Assembly (NCBI RefSeq): GCF_002723975.1
Contig: NZ_BEWO01000006.1
Span: 117,192-181,191 of the forward strand
DNA: 64,000 bases
Direction of reading: 5' to 3'
Origin: Gluconobacter japonicus
Lineage (GTDB): Bacteria; Pseudomonadota; Alphaproteobacteria; Acetobacterales; Acetobacteraceae
The position numbers and the translations under genes are program-made. Positions 62,610 to 64,000 of the stretch are shown here, one piece after another. Position 1 is the first letter of the stretch, and each line of letters opens with the position of its first letter. The notes under the pieces are model-generated. The model was given only the letters and a program-made list of their open reading frames with translations. It did not search any database and was not told the origin of the DNA.

Positions 62610-64000
62610 ATGTCGGGCGATAGTAAATCGATAAAAATTTCATCTTACGAGTATCTGATCAATATCTGGAAGCTTTTTCAGATTAGTCAGAATGATGAAA
62701 ATTCATCTGCTCTCCGTCATGAGCAGGCATCGGTTCTATCGCACGTCATCTGGTTATTTTCCATTCTGGGAATCAGCAGCAGCACACTCTTTACCCTGAG
62801 GTTCGGGCATGGGTTCCGGCTACTGGTTTCCACGCTCTATATTGCGATTGTCTGTCTCTATCTTCTTCTGATCGTCGCCAGTCTTCAGTGGCGTCGGAAC
62901 CAGGACCATGACGCACTGATTCGGACATCCATTCGGATTCTTTTTGTTCTGGGGCTAGTATGGGGCGGGCTGGTCAATATCTTTGCGATGATGGTTGAGC
63001 ATCCCAGTGAAGAAGGTGCTGTTTTCGGCCTCATCATGGGGTTGGTCTCAACGCCAATGCTGGGTGTGCCAATTCGGGCAGCTCTGGCCTTCTTTGTTCC
63101 AGTCAGCGTGTTTTGTACCATTGCCGCGCTCGTAACGCTTCAGCCGGTTGAAAACGTCGCGTTACTATCATTCTTCGGGTTTCTGGCCTTCGCCTTTATT
63201 GGCATCGTTTATATGAACAAGACGTTCTTGGAACGCTCCATCGGTCGTCTGAACCTGCAACGGCAGCACGAAACTTTGCAGGTCTTTCTGAGAGAATACG
63301 AGCAGGTTGTATCGGACTCGCTTTGGGAAACAGATGAAGAGGGCCGTCTGCGGGATGTCACTCCGCGCATGTGTCAGTTTTTTCAGGCGGCGGCAGCGGA
63401 CATCGAAGGGCGCCCTTTAGGCACGCTGGGGCTGGACCCTGAACATCCGGCACAGTGGGGTATTGATGATCACATCTGTCAGCGCAAAGCTTTCAAAGAT
63501 CTGTCGGTTATCCTTCGTCAGGATAGCGACGAACGGTATCTGACATTCACGGGTTATCCTGTGCATGGTCCGAATGGCAGTTTTTCAGGATTTCGGGGGG
63601 TTGTATCCGATATTACGGAACAGCGGAAAACACAGAAACGCATCCGATATCTGGCAATGCATGACGATCTGACAGGCGCTTTGAGCCGAACGACGTTTCT
63701 GGAAGCCATGAGCGATTGCTGTGTGCAACAACATCCTTTTGCGCTGTTGCAGGTTGATCTGGACCATTTCAAACCCATCAATGATGAGTTTGGGCACGCA
63801 GTGGGTGACACGATGCTGAAAGCGCTTTCTGAACGGATTCGGAACGTGATTGGGCCCGATCATCTGATCGGCAGGCTGGGGGGTGATGAATTCGCGGTTC
63901 TCTTGCGCGATGCCAATGAACAGGAAGCGGTCGCGCGAAGTCAGGATATTGTGCGAACTCTGAATGAAGAGCTCAGCGCCGGAAAGGTCACGCTGGCACC
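62610..64000 (+). CDS. Membrane PAS-GGDEF protein (diguanylate cyclase), 3'-truncated
   Basis: 463 residues visible; the frame has no stop before the window ends. Residues about 43-205 form six membrane helices, followed by a coiled linker (LQRQHETLQVFLREYEQ), a PAS domain (SLWETDEEGRLRDVTPRMCQ to FRGVVSDITEQRK, about 230-345) and a GGDEF domain (DDLTGALSRTTFLEAM, VDLDHFKPINDEFGHAVGD, RLGGDEFAVLL). The catalytic GGDEF is intact, while the RxxD inhibitory site is absent (G-x-x-H at its place). An EAL domain may follow beyond the edge. ATG 62610 has only a weak AAGAAA upstream, so coupling to the methyltransferase is likely. Confidence 0.88.
   Translation, partial: MSGDSKSIKISSYEYLINIWKLFQISQNDENSSALRHEQASVLSHVIWLFSILGISSSTLFTLRFGHGFRLLVSTLYIAIVCLYLLLIVASLQWRRNQDHDALIRTSIRILFVLGLVWGGLVNIFAMMVEHPSEEGAVFGLIMGLVSTPMLGVPIRAALAFFVPVSVFCTIAALVTLQPVENVALLSFFGFLAFAFIGIVYMNKTFLERSIGRLNLQRQHETLQVFLREYEQVVSDSLWETDEEGRLRDVTPRMCQFFQAAAADIEGRPLGTLGLDPEHPAQWGIDDHICQRKAFKDLSVILRQDSDERYLTFTGYPVHGPNGSFSGFRGVVSDITEQRKTQKRIRYLAMHDDLTGALSRTTFLEAMSDCCVQQHPFALLQVDLDHFKPINDEFGHAVGDTMLKALSERIRNVIGPDHLIGRLGGDEFAVLLRDANEQEAVARSQDIVRTLNEELSAGKVTLA

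Noticed and set aside
1..64000. CRISPR arrays, intact insertion sequences, integrases, rRNA genes
   Set aside because: I looked for regularly spaced direct repeats, transposase or integrase motifs and rRNA sequence and saw none.

Overview
The window looks like a chromosomal segment of an acetic acid bacterium (Acetobacteraceae), most likely Gluconobacter or a close relative. This is inferred from protein content alone: a complete pqqABCDE operon whose 26-residue PqqA has the acetic-acid-bacterial sequence, a Tat-exported GH32 fructosidase, two large TonB-dependent receptors, an NodT-type RND efflux operon, a short RNase E/G and an FMN-riboswitch-controlled rib operon. No rRNA, CRISPR array, intact insertion sequence or prophage is visible. 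There is one tRNA (Phe).

Layout. 0-8.7 kb: the 3' end of an unrecognised gene, galE, an SDR/DedA pair, an S9 peptidase, a Tas-type aldo/keto reductase and a MATE transporter. 8.9-12.7 kb: flgE-flgK-flgL (hook and hook-filament junction), then htpG and hldE. 16-25.6 kb: an AraC regulator, a YciF-like ferritin-fold protein, a TonB receptor, a sulfotransferase-like protein, a BASS-type transporter, the GH32 enzyme, MgtC and a decayed second GH32 gene. 25.6-30.2 kb: infA-maf-rng-yacG followed by tRNA-Phe, then hisG-hisD. 30.3-38.3 kb: a GntR/slipin pair, a divergent LysR/SDR pair, a second TonB receptor, gmk and an AI-2E-family permease. 38.4-41.6 kb: the pqq operon. 41.6-46.9 kb: an AT-rich insert of three genes (hydrolase-discoidin fusion, tail-fibre-like secreted protein, glycosyltransferase). 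47-50.7 kb: ribD-ribE-ribBA-ribH under an FMN riboswitch. 50.8-61 kb: an entericidin-like lipoprotein, photolyase, a secreted coiled-coil protein, an FNR-type regulator with a consensus FNR box facing ompW, and a CzcA-type tripartite efflux operon. 61-64 kb: a small divergent protein and a tightly coupled cassette of a FeeM/LuxI-like acyltransferase, an integral-membrane methyltransferase and a membrane PAS-GGDEF protein that runs off the window.

How the genes fit together. PQQ is the cofactor of the periplasmic dehydrogenases that define this lifestyle, and riboflavin supplies their flavin partners. The GH32 enzyme would release fructose outside the cytoplasm, and the TonB receptors and efflux system serve the outer membrane. 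The strongest candidates for something undescribed are the acyltransferase-methyltransferase-GGDEF cassette at the right edge and the AT-rich surface-function insert between pqq and rib. Several features were absent from a simple long-ORF view: pqqA, yacG, the terminal GGDEF gene, the GH32 remnant, the riboswitch and the terminators.
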